Shown in pieces: positions 10,641 to 21,871 of a DNA stretch of 64,000 nucleotides (positions are counted from its first letter, which is position 1; each line of letters starts with the position of its first letter). Made by a program: the position numbers and the translations under genes. The notes beneath the pieces are model-generated. The model saw nothing but the letters and a program-made list of their open reading frames with translations, searched no databases and was not told the DNA's origin. Origin of the DNA: Cinnamomum chago (taxonomy: Eukaryota; Streptophyta; Magnoliopsida; Laurales; Lauraceae); the NCBI GenBank assembly GCA_038049695.1, contig CP142452.1:50178501-50242500 (forward strand). Direction: 5' to 3'.

Positions 10641-12440
10641 TTTGTCAAACTTTTGACAAAGATTTAACTATTAGGTGCAAGAAGAAGATGGTTTAACCAA
10701 GTGAGGGTTAACTTCAAGGAAAGGATTAGATTCATTTAACTATTGAGCACAATATGATCAATTTACCAAAAGAAAGCAAGGACAAAAGAGAGAAGCAATC
10801 ATGGATATCAATTGAAACAAACATATCAATTGAGATTAAAGGATATGACTATTAACATAATCACTCTACAATGGATTTAAGAATATTACTATTAGGAGAA
10901 ATCCAAATTAGAGCTATCCATGATATGGGGTATTCTCAAACATAGCATCAATCAATATTACTTATGAAAATCATATGCTATGTAAGATTTTGAAAATCAT
11001 TTCATTCAATCAATAAATATGACTTATTCAAGTGCAAATTGAGTGAAATGAAATTCAAACATGAAGCCAACCTCTCCTAATAACTCTCCTAATAACCAAC
11101 CAATATTATGAACACATAAACATGGTGGTCATGAGATATAACTATATGATCAAAAAGAGGTGGCAATCATGAGCATTATGATGCTAATGGTGTGTGACAT
11201 GGAATGATCATATTACTTATCAAGTTTAGTCCAATGCACACAAAGTCTATCACATACACAAGATAAGATATCAATTGGATAGAAATCAATGGAAAGTTAT
11301 ACCAAATGAAACCAATTGAATGTGATAACATGAGTAAAAGCAAGGATGAGAAAAACTACCATCAAGCATCATTAATGCATATTCATCACTTTTAAGGATA
11401 TGACTATTGAGCATAGTGATGAACAAGGTAAATTGCAATGCAAAAGTATAAAGCTTTGTAATGCATGCAATTTCCAAAGTGTCTAGATCATATGAATTCA
11501 ACACTAAGAAATCCATCAAACAAGAGATATAACTATGAAATACAAGAAATGGATTTCAAATAGGTACATATGATCAAGAACACTACTATGAAGTTGAAAC
11601 ATGTATAAGGATGACTCCAAGAGAATCTACATGAATCAACATCATAACCATCCATAAAGATATGACTAGTGAGCATAGAGGATGGATTTAGGTTCTAGTA
11701 TGGTTTCTACAAATGTTACAAGTTCACAACCATACATGGAACCAATAGTCATTTGCATATGAAAAGAATGTAAACACATAAGCTAGAGATGCAAACAACA
11801 TACATTTCCATTTCTAAAGATAATGAAACCAAAAGAAAAAGGAAATGAGAATAATGGAACATGCTTAGATGAATATAACTAATGATGTTATAGGCATTTC
11901 CATTCAAACAATCTTCAAATCATTTTGAAAAACAAAATCCAACAATGAGCATAAAAAGTATGATTTTGAAGATCAATTTTCAACATTGTATTTTAAAAGA
12001 TATAACTTAAATGAAACACATACAAGTTGATTTTTCAAAACAATGTTCTCCATATAAAAGTATAACTTAGAAATCTATGGAAAAACTTGAATTGATTCAA
12101 ATCATTTGTTAAAAAAAATATTACTATGACATCTACACAAATGATTCAACAACAATTGATCATGAAAAAATTAGCTATGAAAGCTTTTAACAACACAATC
12201 AATTAATCATGTAGAAATGCAATGCAAGGCATATGAGTGCAAAAAGCAAATCAACATGATGAATTTATAATCAAGAGATTTTGAAAACCATGACATGTAA
12301 CTTAGAAAGGTGCATGAAAACAAAATCAAATGATCATAAATAAGCAATGCATTTTATGAAATGTAACTAAGAAAGAACCAAAATGCAAAGCAACATGACC
12401 AACTAAATGATTTAACTATAAAAAGAATAGGTTGGTCAAT
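10641..12440 (-). repeat. String of about 20 inverted repeats with a shared loop motif
   Basis: Non-coding. Arms of 6-15 bp enclose spacers mostly of 20-50 nt. Examples: 12396-12403/12431-12438, 12348-12355/12380-12387, 12100-12109/12137-12146, 11691-11705/11728-11743, 11509-11516/11549-11556 (nested in 11486-11494/11567-11575), 11382-11390/11415-11423, 11271-11278/11312-11319, 10940-10948/10975-10983, and 10798-10807/10915-10924 enclosing two inner hairpins. Most spacers contain an ATATRACTAT-like motif (minus sense ATAGTYATAT). Function unknown; see findings. Confidence 0.65.
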
Positions 12441-12454
12441 GTAGGTCCAAGACC

Positions 12455-13999
12455 CTAAGGTTTGTCAAAGTAGATGACTTTAGGAATCCACCTAAGGTCT
12501 TGGGAGGGTTGAACTTTGAGGTCTATTTTGGGGTTCTCACCAACTAAAGGAGATTTAACTTGATAAATTTTCAATTTGAACTTATCACCATGATATTTAG
12601 ATTTTATTAAATTTGGCTTAAAATGGTGATTAGTCTTTTGATGTTGGTGAGTTTGTTTCTTAGGGGATTGTTTCTCTTTTCTTTTCTTCTTATTTTCTCC
12701 CTTTCTTTGACTTTTGAATTTTGAATTTAACTTAGCTACTTTCTTCAAAAGTTCTTTCATGGGTTCATATGAGGGAGATAGATTGAGAAACCTTTTGTTA
12801 ATAGATTCTTTTAAACTTGGTTTAACTTGTTTAACCTTTTTAGAATCTATATTTGGAGACTCCATTTTAAATGGTTTAACTTGTTTAGTCTTTTTGGAGT
12901 TTTCCTTGGTTTTTAGTGTCTTACCCTTCAAGTTTGATTTTCCATTTTTGAGTTCAAAGATGGGTTTAGACACATGGCTTCTCTTTCTTAGTTTGCACTC
13001 AAATGTAAAGTGTCCTTCAATGCCACAATAATTACATTTAGACTTGGGCAAAGAAGTGTGAGTGCTAGAGAATGAGGACTCACCTTTCACAAATGTGTTG
13101 GTGAATTTAGGGTTATAAGACATATTCCTATTAAATCCAATACCCGTCCTATCTCCATGAGGTTTACCCAATTTATATAATTTTTCAAGTCTATCTTCTC
13201 TTTGGGTAAACTTGCACTCATACTTTTGTTTATAGTTTTCAAGTTGAGTGACTTTGGTTATAAGGATTGAATTTTCATGTTTGACTATTGAAAGTTCATT
13301 TTCAAGTTCCTTATATTTGATTAGCTCTTCATTGGCAAGTTTTAATTCATTAACAACTTTAGATCCAAGTTCTTGAGTTTTTAACTTACTTTTGATCAAC
13401 TTGGTTTCTAAATGGTCAATGTCTTCATCTTGTCTTTTAATTGTATCTCTTAGGTTCAAATTCTCATTTTTAAGCTCATCACAATTTATCTTAATCTCAT
13501 TTAATTCATTTTGAGTATTAGATAAATTTTCCTTAGAGATAGTCAATTTAGATTCAAGATTGTTGTCTTTACCTTGCCTTTGTAATTGATCTCTTAGATT
13601 TAGATTTTCCTTATTGACATTGTCATAATCCATCTTTAATTCTTTTAGTTCATCTTGAATGTTAGATAGATTATTTAAAGAGATCATGAACTTAGAGTCT
13701 AGACATTTTATTACTTCTTCTTTCTCTCTAAGTTCATCTTTTGAAGAGGCTAGCTCTTTGGTTAGATTCATAGATTCTTCTCTTAAGCTTTTGTTTCTTT
13801 TATCAAGCTTTGTAGATAATGTATATAATTCATTATAGGCTTGTTGAAGATCATCTTCATCATACTCATTTTCTTCCTCTTTTGAGTCAAATCGATATTC
13901 ATTTAATTGATGGTTTGAATCTCTAATAGAAGGAAGAGTGAGAGGTCTAGAAGAATCTACAAAGTCTAGCCTAGTGGAGTCCATTCTAAAGATTTTCAA
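12455..13999 (-). CDS. Gag C-terminal protein: coiled coil plus zinc knuckle
   Basis: An intact 514-codon ORF beginning about 100 bp after the 5' LTR, the only undamaged retrotransposon frame in the window. Residues about 40-270 are charged heptad-like sequence (LSTKLDKRNKSLREE, repeated NLSN.QDEL/NLRD blocks), predicted coiled coil. A zinc knuckle CNYCGIEGHFTFEC (CX2CX4HX4C) lies near residue 328. A Lys-rich tail ends in WIPKVIYFDKP. This matches the C-terminal half of Sirevirus Gag; the N-terminal Gag capsid domain and all pol domains are absent. It could bind element RNA and associate with an autonomous relative's Gag through the coiled coil (inference). The ATG at 13999 is used because the frame is continuous from it; MDSTRLDF (6 codons later) is an alternative start. 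Confidence 0.8.
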   Translation of the reverse strand: MKIFRMDSTRLDFVDSSRPLTLPSIRDSNHQLNEYRFDSKEEENEYDEDDLQQAYNELYTLSTKLDKRNKSLREESMNLTKELASSKDELREKEEVIKCLDSKFMISLNNLSNIQDELKELKMDYDNVNKENLNLRDQLQRQGKDNNLESKLTISKENLSNTQNELNEIKINCDELKNENLNLRDTIKRQDEDIDHLETKLIKSKLKTQELGSKVVNELKLANEELIKYKELENELSIVKHENSILITKVTQLENYKQKYECKFTQREDRLEKLYKLGKPHGDRTGIGFNRNMSYNPKFTNTFVKGESSFSSTHTSLPKSKCNYCGIEGHFTFECKLRKRSHVSKPIFELKNGKSNLKGKTLKTKENSKKTKQVKPFKMESPNIDSKKVKQVKPSLKESINKRFLNLSPSYEPMKELLKKVAKLNSKFKSQRKGENKKKRKEKQSPKKQTHQHQKTNHHFKPNLIKSKYHGDKFKLKIYQVKSPLVGENPKIDLKVQPSQDLRWIPKVIYFDKP

Positions 14000-14086
14000 A
14001 TAAGCACAACTCTAGGGTTTTAACTCTAGGTTTTTACACCTAATCAAGAGTTCCAAACACTTGATCCTAAGGGATTAGAGCACTTG

Positions 14087-14098
14087 GCTCTGATACCA
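14087..14098 (-). other. Primer-binding site, initiator tRNA-Met type
   Basis: The minus strand reads TGGTATCAGAGC, two bases from the 5' LTR end at 14101. It is complementary to the 3' end of plant initiator tRNA-Met, which primes minus-strand DNA synthesis. Confidence 0.93.
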
Positions 14099-14100
14099 AT

Positions 14101-16019
14101 TGAAAGTCCGCTATGGATCCTAACCCTAGAGGGGGGGGGGGTGAATAGGGTGAGCTACTACTATGACCAATTTAAACCAATTTTAACTTCTTAATAAAAA
14201 CTAGTCACATGTGATGATTAACCATACAATATGCGGAAGCTAATACAAATACAATCACCACAAAGCATGCACCACAACACCAATGTTTATAGTGGTTCGG
14301 CCTCAATGCCTACATCCACTACCGGCTTGTGAATCCAATCACCCCACCGGATTTCCACTATGTATGCTTTTTCAAAGGCTAAGCAATAACCTATACAATG
14401 TTGTTTTTCTAGGCTCAACAACAACCTTACAATGTGCTTTTCTAGGCTAAGCAATAACCTTTACAAAATGCTTTTCTTAGGCTAAGCAATAACCTTACAA
14501 GATGCTTTTCTTAGGCTAAGCAATAACCTTTACAAATCAATAATTCTCTAAGGAAGTGTTTACTCAACACTCTAAGAGATTACAATTTAAGCTCAAGTAA
14601 ATTGCCTCTAAATAGGCAGATATGAAAGTGAATAACAAACTCACACAAACACTCTATGAATGCAAAGATGTATGCTTATGAGGTGTGTGTGTGATGACTT
14701 CAATCAAGTTTAAAATGAAGGCTCATTCATATGTATGCTCAAAGCAATTCAAAGTTTAAGACATATAAAAGATTTGAATGAAGTCTAATGCAAATCACAT
14801 GTATGTTTTAATAACTTGTTTATGATATGAAAATCAAGAATTACAAGTTGTATGTAAAAGACTAACTTAGAACATGTGATGCATGTGCAATGTTGTTTTC
14901 AAAAACAAATAGATTTTACTAATGTTTAAATGAATGAAAACAACAAGCAAGTTTCAACCAAGACAAAGAATCATGCATGTAAAGAAAATCAAAGATTTAA
15001 CCTAGGCATGATTAAGAAGGTTTTAAAGAAACAACTTGGATTGAAACAAAGTAAAGAATCCAATCTTAATTACATCAAAGATTAAGAGAAGAATGGATTC
15101 ATCACTTCATAGTTATCATGTACAAAAACATTTACCAATTACTTAAACAAGACATGAAAACTATGATTAACAAAAGGTAAAGCTTACTTGGTGGTTTAAC
15201 TCATTAATCCAAGCTTTAGCTCTCCTAATGACCTCCTAGCCTTTCCAACTTCTTCCCCTTTGTTTGGCTCCAAAATGCTCTCAAAGGCTCATTTGTTCCA
15301 ACACTTGAGAAGTTGGAAATGAATGGACTTTATAGGCAAAAAAAACAGTCCACGGGCTAGTTGTCTCGGTCGACCTAGAGGTCTCGGTCGACCGGGAAGG
15401 CATAACGGTCGGATTTTTGACCGTTGGAGGTTTCAGTTCAGAAACTGTAAAAAATACCTCCAGTTGTCTCGGTCGACCGAGACCTGTGTCTCGGTCGACC
15501 GGCAACACTGCCGGGACACCCCATTTTGCAAAAATTCAATTTTTGCCTATTTGAAGGTATAACTATGGGGGACCTTTTGGGCCACTAAATCAAGCTAAAA
15601 TACATGTTTTAGAGATATTCTAAGATGTTTAAAAACAAGGGAAACACAAAGCCTAAAATGATTTGAAACTTTAAACCAAAGGCTAGCTTGATTTGAAAAA
15701 CTCCTTTTTCCAAAAACAATGCATACAAAAGTGATTCTTAAAGAGATGAATGTATGCAAGGCTTAAACCTAAATTCTAACATGATTTTCCAAATGCAATG
15801 CACAATGAATTAGGTTTTCAAAAAGAGTTTGGGTTCTAAAACCAATGCATCCAAGTATAAAACCAAAACATGCATAAAACCAAAGCTTTTCCAAATCTTA
15901 AAAGCTATGTATGTATAAAACTAGATTTCAAGGGTTTTCTAAACCAATGCTAGTGTGTGAATACAAATGATGCCAATATGCAATGCATCCATCAAATTGC
16001 AAAAACAAAAGACCTAACA
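14101..16019 (-). repeat. 5' LTR of the Sirevirus-like element
   Basis: Copy of 8121-10038 shifted by 5,980/5,981 bp. The only difference noticed is G11 instead of G10 in the run after CTAGA. It would drive transcription of the element on the minus strand, with its TATA box at 15328-15334. Confidence 0.93.
15328..15502 (-). promoter_or_regulatory. LTR promoter: TATA box with palindrome cluster (5' LTR)
   Basis: Identical to 9347-9521: TATAAAG on the minus strand at 15328-15334 and CTCGGTCGACCGAG-type palindromes at 15365-15502. This copy would be the active promoter for the 12455-13999 ORF. Confidence 0.7.
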
Positions 16020-16024
16020 GCATG

Positions 16025-17557
16025 GCCTTTAGTAGCATCTGCACTGACTATTTAGATTGCACCAGACTGCACATTGCCAGTGACGAAAAACTGTCTCCCC
16101 AGATGACTCTTAGCCATCAGTTCATTGGATGATTTAATTGGTCAGGGAAGTGTATATTTTGCATAATTCTTTTCCACTGTCCTTTTTGCAGGTTCTGCTT
16201 CAAATCACAAGGGCTTGAGTAGATTTTAGACCATCAAGCATTCAATTGTGGGGCCTGATTCATTCTTGCCATGGTATTGAGCAATTCAATGCTTGCCAAT
16301 CAATGGTGATAATGATTTCCTATGCATGTAAAAAGGCCTATGGTTTTTTTTATGTTTCTTTTTTTTAACTTATTTGAAAAAAAAATCTGTGTAAAAGATT
16401 TGGTATCTCCTATCTACAAAATCTAGTTCCTTACCCTCATCCAAAAAGAAAACATTTAGTTTCTTTTGCGTCTATTCCCCTACAAGTTCAAGTTAACATT
16501 TGCATCTAAACGACATCAATTAGATGTTAGAAGAGAAATGGCTATTTATTTTCTGCACCCTCCCAATAGCTATTAGGAGTTACAACAAAGAAAACGATCA
16601 ATTTCATCATATTATTATAAAGAAAGAGCAATCAGATCCTAAAACAAATAATACAAAAAGAAAAAAACCAAAATCAAAGAAGATTTATATTCCATTGTCG
16701 TGATTCCTTCTTTCCAATTAGGAATCTGGTTTAGAAATAGAAAAAAAACCAAAAAAAAAACAGAACAAAAGATGGTTGGTTTAGCAGAGTTCGTACCTTA
16801 CTGAGTGGAGGCTTGGAAAACAAGAGATGGCAAGGGGTGGAGGCTCGGTGGCTCAGGATTCTGAAATATGGTTTTGGTGACAAGATGACATGTTAAAGAT
16901 GAATGATACATAGCTACATGCTATAGAGACGAGATGAAAGATAGACTTCAAAATCCAAAACTGCCAAACCCTAAACTTCAAAGACCCAAACAGAGATTAT
17001 ACCTTGACGAGAAAAGAAGGATTGATTGCAGTGGAACGCTTTTCCAGTGGTGTGTTCTAATCGGGTCTCAGGCGGTTGTAGTGGAAGCACTTGCCAAACC
17101 GAGAGAAACTGCAGCGATGAGAAAAACGAGGGAAACAAAACATATATAGAGAGGAAAAACGAGGGAACAAAAGACTAATTTATAAATTTAGGGTTTTAAA
17201 AATATATGATTTTTACCTTTTAGTGGGGCTGCTTATGTTCGCTGCTATTAATAACTTTTAATAAGGGCTACATTCTGCCCGCCGTTAAAAGTGATTTTTA
17301 CCCTAAAAATTTTTATCTGCTATTAAAAGTTAGAAGGTAAAATGACAAAAATTTTCCGCCAAATGCTGGGGTTGTCGTTGAAACTTTTTTTTACCGGTGA
17401 CCTTTGTTATGGTCGTTGCTATAAGTTAATAAGAAATTAAATTTTAGTGGGGTCGCTTTGTCAGAGGGTTAGGAATAAATCAGAGAGTTGAAAACGGCAA
17501 AGGGTTGGGAATAAATAAAAAAGTTGAAAACGGTGTGCTCAGGTTATTTTGGCAAAA
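16025..17557. other. CACTA interior, right part
   Basis: Continues 8115 after the Sirevirus-like insertion. No gene recognised; the 71-codon frame at 16934-17149 is not supported. At 17200-17460 words such as CTGCTATTAATAACTTTTAATA and CGCCGTTAAAAGTG recur in both orientations, resembling subterminal repeats of a different transposon. No terminus or target duplication was found for it. Confidence 0.45.
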
Positions 17558-18317
17558 ATAAATAAATTACTAAATGGGGCTTTGCGGACGCAAATCGTGC
17601 GTTGCCAATGGTGCAGATAAGAAGTTGGAGCTTTCCCAACGCAGACATGTGCATCGCCAATGGAAAAAATAATTGCCAACGTGTTTTCCACAACTTTTGC
17701 CAACGCGGTCTTACTTGAGTCAGTAAAAATAGCAATCCTCTGTGACTTTTGCCAACGCAGTCTAAATATGCATCGAAAATAAGACTTTTACCAACGCAAA
17801 TTTTCAGTGCGTCGGCAAATAGTGTTGGGAAAGGTTTTCCACCGCTTTTGCCAACGCGGTCTTACTTGCATCGGTAAAAGTAGCAAATCTATGTGACTTT
17901 TGCCAACACAAATTTTCACTGCGTCGGAAAATAGTGTCGGGAAATGTAAGTTTGTCATAGATGGGGCTTTGCGGACGTACCTCATACGTCGGCAATGGTG
18001 CGAATAAAAACTCAAAGCTTTCCCAACGCACACCTGTGCGTCGCCAGTAGGTAAGATAATTGCCAACGCATTATCGCATCGGCTTTAGAAAAACACGCAT
18101 TGGCAAAACTTTCTCTCTTTTGGGGTTTTTTTTTTGTCGGCGCCAATATGGTTACCACAACTTTTGCCAACGCGGTATTACTTGCGTCGGTAAAAGTAGC
18201 AATTTCTGTGACTTTTGCCAACGCAGTGAAAATATGCGTTGGAAATAAGACTTTTGCCAATGCAAATTTTCACTGCGTCGGCAAATATTGTCGGCAAAAG
18301 TGCAGTTTGTTGTAGTG
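17558..18317 (-). repeat. CACTA right subterminal repeats and terminal inverted repeat
   Basis: Dense GCCAACGC and GCGTCGGYAAA words in both orientations, ending with TTTGTTGTAGTG at 18306-18317. Sub-blocks such as TTTTGCCAACGCGGTCTTACTTG recur around 17696, 17838 and 18164, showing internal duplication. The several short reading frames here are side products of the repeats. Confidence 0.85.
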
Positions 18318-18979
18318 ATTCAAAAGACACCAAGTTAATAAAAACTCTATCAAAGTGGATTCTAAGTTATTGAAACAAATCAAAAATTCTATCTACAAAA
18401 TAAAAAAAAATCAGAAATTCTAAATTATCCAAACAAGTGTCAAGATATGGTTAGAGTTTTCAAAAAGCTTTCAATTATATGAAATCCAATCTTATCCAAT
18501 TCAACTTTTAGATTTTAAGAATCTAACTAATCTAAACAACTTAAGAGATAGAATTTTAAAATTTCTAACTACCTTATTTCAGAATTCAAAAGTTAGCATA
18601 TTAATCAAAACAACTAATCCTAAAGATTTTAAACTTTATCTTACCAATCCTAATCTAATCAGGACACTAGTTAAAGCAATATAAAATATTTTTTTTTCTG
18701 TTTTTAATTACTGAAATTTGGAATTAAAAGAAATCCATCAAAAAAAAATTTGGTTTTTTATTAATTAATTAATTAATAAAAAAAATATCAGAAAAATCAG
18801 AAAAAATCACAAAAGTCTAAAAAACTAGCAAAGTGAAATACTAACTAATACTAACTGCAAAGAACACTACTAATGCAAATTAGATGACTAAACAACTAAT
18901 AAAACCTAAATATGAGCATGCATATGAATCTAATAAAAATAATAAAAAATCATATTTTTAATAAAAACTCAGATTTGGC
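18318..18979 (-). other. Leader of the Athila-like element (right part)
   Basis: A/T-rich non-coding sequence between the CACTA insertion and the PBS. It includes a TTAATTAATTAATTAATTAA run at 18757-18776 and no supported frame. It joins 1190 once the CACTA element and one ATT duplicate are removed. Confidence 0.6.
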
Positions 18980-18997
18980 TCCCCGACAACGGCGCCA
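18980..18997 (-). other. Primer-binding site of the Athila-like element
   Basis: The minus strand reads TGGCGCCGTTGTCGGGGA, the PBS type complementary to the 3' end of tRNA-Asp used by Athila-like gypsy elements. About 10 bp separate it from the probable LTR end at 19007. Confidence 0.8.
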
Positions 18998-20513
18998 AAA
19001 ATATTATGTGAATTTAAATTCAATCTTTTAATACTGCAAGTGCACAGCTGTCCTTTTGAGATAGTGGCAAGTACAGGTCGAATCCCACAAGGAACATTAC
19101 TAAGTTAAAATTTAAACTCTGATTTTTTTTAATCAAAGATTAATAAGTAATTCAGATCCAAGAAAAAAAAACTAGAAAAATTCAGAAACACAAACCAATC
19201 AAATATATAAAACAGATCAGAGCATCCAGAATCCACTAAGCAAGATAATTAATCCATCCATACAATTATTCTATTATTTGTCTAAAAACAATTAACTCAG
19301 ATCATAAACAAATCAATGTTTTCGATCCGGAGGATTTGTCTTTTGCAAAAGTCAATTTTTAATAAAAAGAATAAGGTTACAACCCAAGACCTCCTTCACC
19401 TCATAAAAGAATGAAAAATCATAAGCATGACTTATCAAATTAAGCATAAATTATCAAAGGATCTCAGCCCTAAGCATAATCTATCAAAACAAGTATAAAT
19501 CATCAAACTATTTTCATTAGAAATCAAAACAGAGGCTGCCTAAGGCATGAAGACAGATCTATTATTCTAATAGAGCATGCATTTAAAAGAGACAGGAAAG
19601 TAATAGAAAAATAATATAGATTAAATCAAAGATCTACTTAGCTTCATCTGTATGCTCCAATCCAGAAATCTAGCTAGCCATTGAAAAGAACTCCATAAGT
19701 AATTTCATTGATAGCATCTCCTTGTACAAAGATCTCTCAAAAATCTCTTTTCTAAAAATCCTAATTTCTGGAACAGGGCTCCAGAATACCCAAAAATAAT
19801 TCTTAAAATCTATTGATTAGAGAAAGAAGAAAAAGAGGAGAGAGAGTGATTATGGATGTCCAAGGGGAGGGAGTTACTCCCGTATACTACTTTTTGGTTC
19901 CTTTTATTTCTTCGGTTATCTTACAGATACATTGAATCTGGACACCTTCTTTGCAAATTTGATTTATCTTCATTGATAAGGTATATCTCTTATCCCTTTT
20001 GAATTTGAATGAGGTGGAAGCTTCTGGAAACCTCTGGGTGGATTGGCTAATCTTCAAATGGGGTCCCACAAGGGATGTGCAGCAATTGATTATCAACGGT
20101 GTGGATTTAATTTGCAATCCCGTCTAAAAATGAACATGAAAATCTCCAGACCCATAACTTTGTCAATATAGCTTTGATTTAGACTTTCTTGGGCTCCACG
20201 AGTATTTACTTTGAATAAGCTTTCCAACGGTAGGTAAGTTTCATCGATCCGACAGTCGGATTGAAAGTTATGGCCATTTGAAGATTAGTTGTCCTGAGAA
20301 AAACGAGATTAGCTTTTAAAATTTGATTTGCAATGGAATCTATCTCTGCACAACTTCCATTTTTGAAAGGACATCGGATGTGGATGATTCAAACTCTTCT
20401 TCTTTTATTCCAATCAGAATGATAATCTTTGAATTATCCATTAATAATTTCAAATTTGTAACCACTGTGGACCCAACCATGTGAGACATTTCATCTGTTT
20501 GAATAGTGGGCCC

Positions 20514-21027
20514 TGATGATGCCAAAAAAGGGTTTTCGGGCACCACCGGTCAAGTGATGAGTAATTAATGAGAGAGTTAAGAGAGAGAGAGAGAGAGAAT
20601 TTATAGTGGTTCGGTCAGTGTGACCTACGTCCACTTTAAACTGGTGATGATTTTACTTCTCCAAGGTAGGGGTTACAAGTAAGAAGAATACAATGATAGT
20701 GTAAATGCGGATAAGAATTGCTCCTCCCTTCGGTGTTGGTGGGGCTCCTTGTTTTATAGTCTTCCCCTAACAGATGGGGACGACTCCTCAGCAACGAATG
20801 CTCCATTCTGGCGGAGTCTTCGAACCGCCCCCAACAGACGGGGTAAGTAGGATCTCCTCCGCAGGACTTGGTAAAAGCAGGTAGATGGAACGACGCGCTG
20901 ACTTTGTCATTTAGTGGATCTGGACCTAGCCCTTAATGGGTGGATTTAGACCCGGGCTCATCACGGACTTGGGTCACTTAGACCTGACCCACCATCGTGG
21001 ACTAAGTTAGTTGGGCCTGACCCATCA
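20514..21027 (-). repeat. 3' LTR of the Tat-like element
   Basis: 514 bp, TG...CA. The minus strand carries a TATAAAAC box at 20751-20758. A (GA)n run at about 20579-20598 and the ACCACTATAAA motif (20600-20635) lie downstream in sense. Paired with 25283-30049. Confidence 0.92.
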
Positions 21028-21871
21028 TTTGCCCCCCAATGCCCATTGTCTAAGAAAACTTGGAGAAGGGGCATTAGCTTGAATTTTTGAGCTTTGGGTG
21101 GTGGAGACTCCTTCTGCTAGATGACTATTTCCCTTCATGATATATTTTTGCCTCGCTACACACCCCAAGTCTTTTCCATTTTTTGAATGATGGGCCGTTG
21201 TTGGGCTTGCAGCTGGAAGCGGGCACTGGGCGCGGGCGCGGGTACCTGCAGGTGGTGGGCGCCCAGCCGGTGCTGTTGGGCGAGCATCATATTATTATTA
21301 TTTTTTTGTTTTGGTGGGCGAGCACATAGAGAGGGCGCCCATGTTGCTGCTCGTGATGGAGTGGGCCACGTAGTTGTGTTGTGGTTACTAAAGGTCCTGG
21401 GTGCATGTGTGGTGTCTGCCTGAGAATGGCTCAGATAGTGACCATGCCTCTTTTTTTTTAAGTTTTGAAAAGTAACAGAAAGAATCTGACATAGACAGTT
21501 TTTGTGAAATTTGTCAGCCTGTTTTGTCCAAAGGAACTATAGAAAATGGCTGTGCTTTTGTGGCCTTTTCCCGTGCCCAGAATACCCCCTTACATAGTTG
21601 TCAATTCTGATGATAAGAGAGAGGAACTGGTAACCTCAGGTTGACCGGGGTTCCATTCATACGACTGGACTCACCATTTCAACCGCCCAAGCCCACTATC
21701 TCCATCTTCAGGCGGTGGGCGAGCACTTGGAAGGGGCGCTCATGTGGTACCCCTTTTATTTTTTATTTTTTTATTGGTGGGGGCAGGGGCGCCGAGGTGC
21801 TGGGCATGCTGCTGCTCGTGATGGAGTGGGCCGCGCCCCTGGCGCAAGCACAGCTGCAGCGATGGATGGGG
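21028..21871 (-). other. 3' non-coding part of the Tat-like element
   Basis: GC-rich, no pol homology. The words GGGCGAGCA and GGGCGCCC recur (21271, 21315, 21714). A block with GCTGCTCGTGATGGAGTGGGCC is present twice (about 21345 and 21815). Frames here are repeat by-products. It resumes at 23362 after the solo LTR. Confidence 0.6.

Larger units (their letters stand above)
8121..16019 (-). mobile_element. Young non-autonomous Sirevirus-like (Ty1/copia) retrotransposon
   Basis: Two LTRs of 1,918 and 1,919 bp (8121-10038, 14101-16019) look identical apart from one base in a G-run. They flank 4,062 bp of internal DNA. TSD GCATG occurs at 8116-8120 and 16020-16024. The PBS complementary to initiator tRNA-Met is at 14087-14098, and polypurine tracts lie next to the left LTR. 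On the minus strand the order is 5' LTR, PBS, one 514-codon ORF, about 2 kb of non-coding DNA, PPT, 3' LTR. There is no protease, integrase, RT or RNase H, so it depends on a relative. Multiple PPTs, U3 palindromes and the CACCCCC...TCTAGGG LTR end are Sirevirus-like traits. The near-identical LTRs make it the youngest visible event in the left block. Confidence 0.93.
1191..18317. mobile_element. CACTA (En/Spm-type) DNA transposon carrying a host-gene fragment
   Basis: Termini are CACTACAACAAA at 1191-1202 and its inverse TTTGTTGTAGTG at 18306-18317, with a 3-bp target duplication ATT on both sides (1188-1190, 18318-18320). Beyond the 12-bp perfect inverted repeat the ends share subterminal repeats built on GCCRACGC and GCGTYGGSAAA words, typical of CACTA transposase-binding regions. 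The element is 17,127 bp as read, or about 9.2 kb without the 7.9-kb retrotransposon at 8121-16019. No transposase reading frame is visible, so it is probably non-autonomous. It sits in the leader of an Athila-like retrotransposon and contains a bacterial-type PEP carboxylase fragment. Confidence 0.88.

Noticed and set aside
17544-18315. Several overlapping short frames of 62-92 codons on both strands
   Set aside because: Produced by CACTA subterminal repeats (GCCAACGC words), which keep several frames open.
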